Source: Cryptosporidium bovis
Taxonomy: Eukaryota > Apicomplexa > Conoidasida > Eucoccidiorida > Cryptosporidiidae
Reading direction: 5' to 3'
DNA length: 64,000 bases
NCBI GenBank assembly: GCA_009768925.2
Contig: VHIT02000053.1
Span: 1-64,000 of the forward strand
Below are positions 63,971-64,000 of this stretch, piece after piece (position 1 is the stretch's first letter; each line of letters opens with the position of its first letter). Under the pieces are notes generated by a model. It was not told the origin of the DNA. It worked only from the letters and a program-made list of their open reading frames with translations, and searched no databases. The position numbers and the translations under genes were made by a program.

Positions 63971-64000
63971 CTATTTATTTGGTATATATTGTTTAATAAA

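Overview
The window is nuclear DNA from an apicomplexan, almost certainly a Cryptosporidium species. It is AT-rich, gene-dense and mostly intronless. It carries a 444-residue beta-tubulin with one early intron, a large secreted subtilase (SUB1 type), a type II membrane cathepsin L of the cryptopain-1 type, a CRT-like transporter and a cysteine-rich oocyst-wall-like secreted protein. From memory, beta-tubulin, SUB1 and cryptopain also lie close together on C. parvum chromosome 6. The species was not resolved. No rRNA, tRNA, CRISPR array or mobile element was recognised.

Layout. 1-7.2 kb: Rab GTPase, an unrecognised zinc-binding protein and the spliceosomal SF3A3 (three exons). 7.5-16.6 kb: RFT1, a THP3/LENG8-type SAC3 protein and a full-length ABCB transporter (three exons). 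17-25.4 kb: MRD1, TFIIE-beta (two exons), a VTT-domain membrane protein and SF3B1. 25.4-30.5 kb: a gene-poor stretch around beta-tubulin with two unusually GC-rich non-coding blocks, then CWC2. 30.9-38.2 kb: a Herp-like membrane protein, a small four-exon gene, a double B-box protein and a RAD51 paralogue with a degenerate Walker A. 38.7-43 kb: the five-exon oocyst-wall-like protein, DRS1/DDX27 and a two-exon LAMTOR2-like roadblock protein. 43.6-64 kb: SUB1, PRP19, a DDX21-type helicase, a coiled-coil protein, cryptopain, CRT, a two-exon acylphosphatase and a triple CCCH zinc-finger protein.

Four genes are spliceosome components: SF3A3 and SF3B1 of the U2 snRNP, and CWC2 and PRP19 of the NineTeen complex. 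MRD1, DRS1 and the DDX21-type helicase are ribosome-biogenesis factors. Nine genes are spliced here, with 16 introns, mostly short and with GTAAGT-like donors. Three small genes (prefoldin-like, LAMTOR2, acylphosphatase) are visible only once introns are removed.

Two palindromic promoter motifs recur: GGCGCC with related E2F-like GGCGGGAAA boxes, mainly near housekeeping genes, and TGCATGCA (AP2-like), mainly near secreted or parasite-specific genes. All assignments are from reading the sequence; no database search was run.
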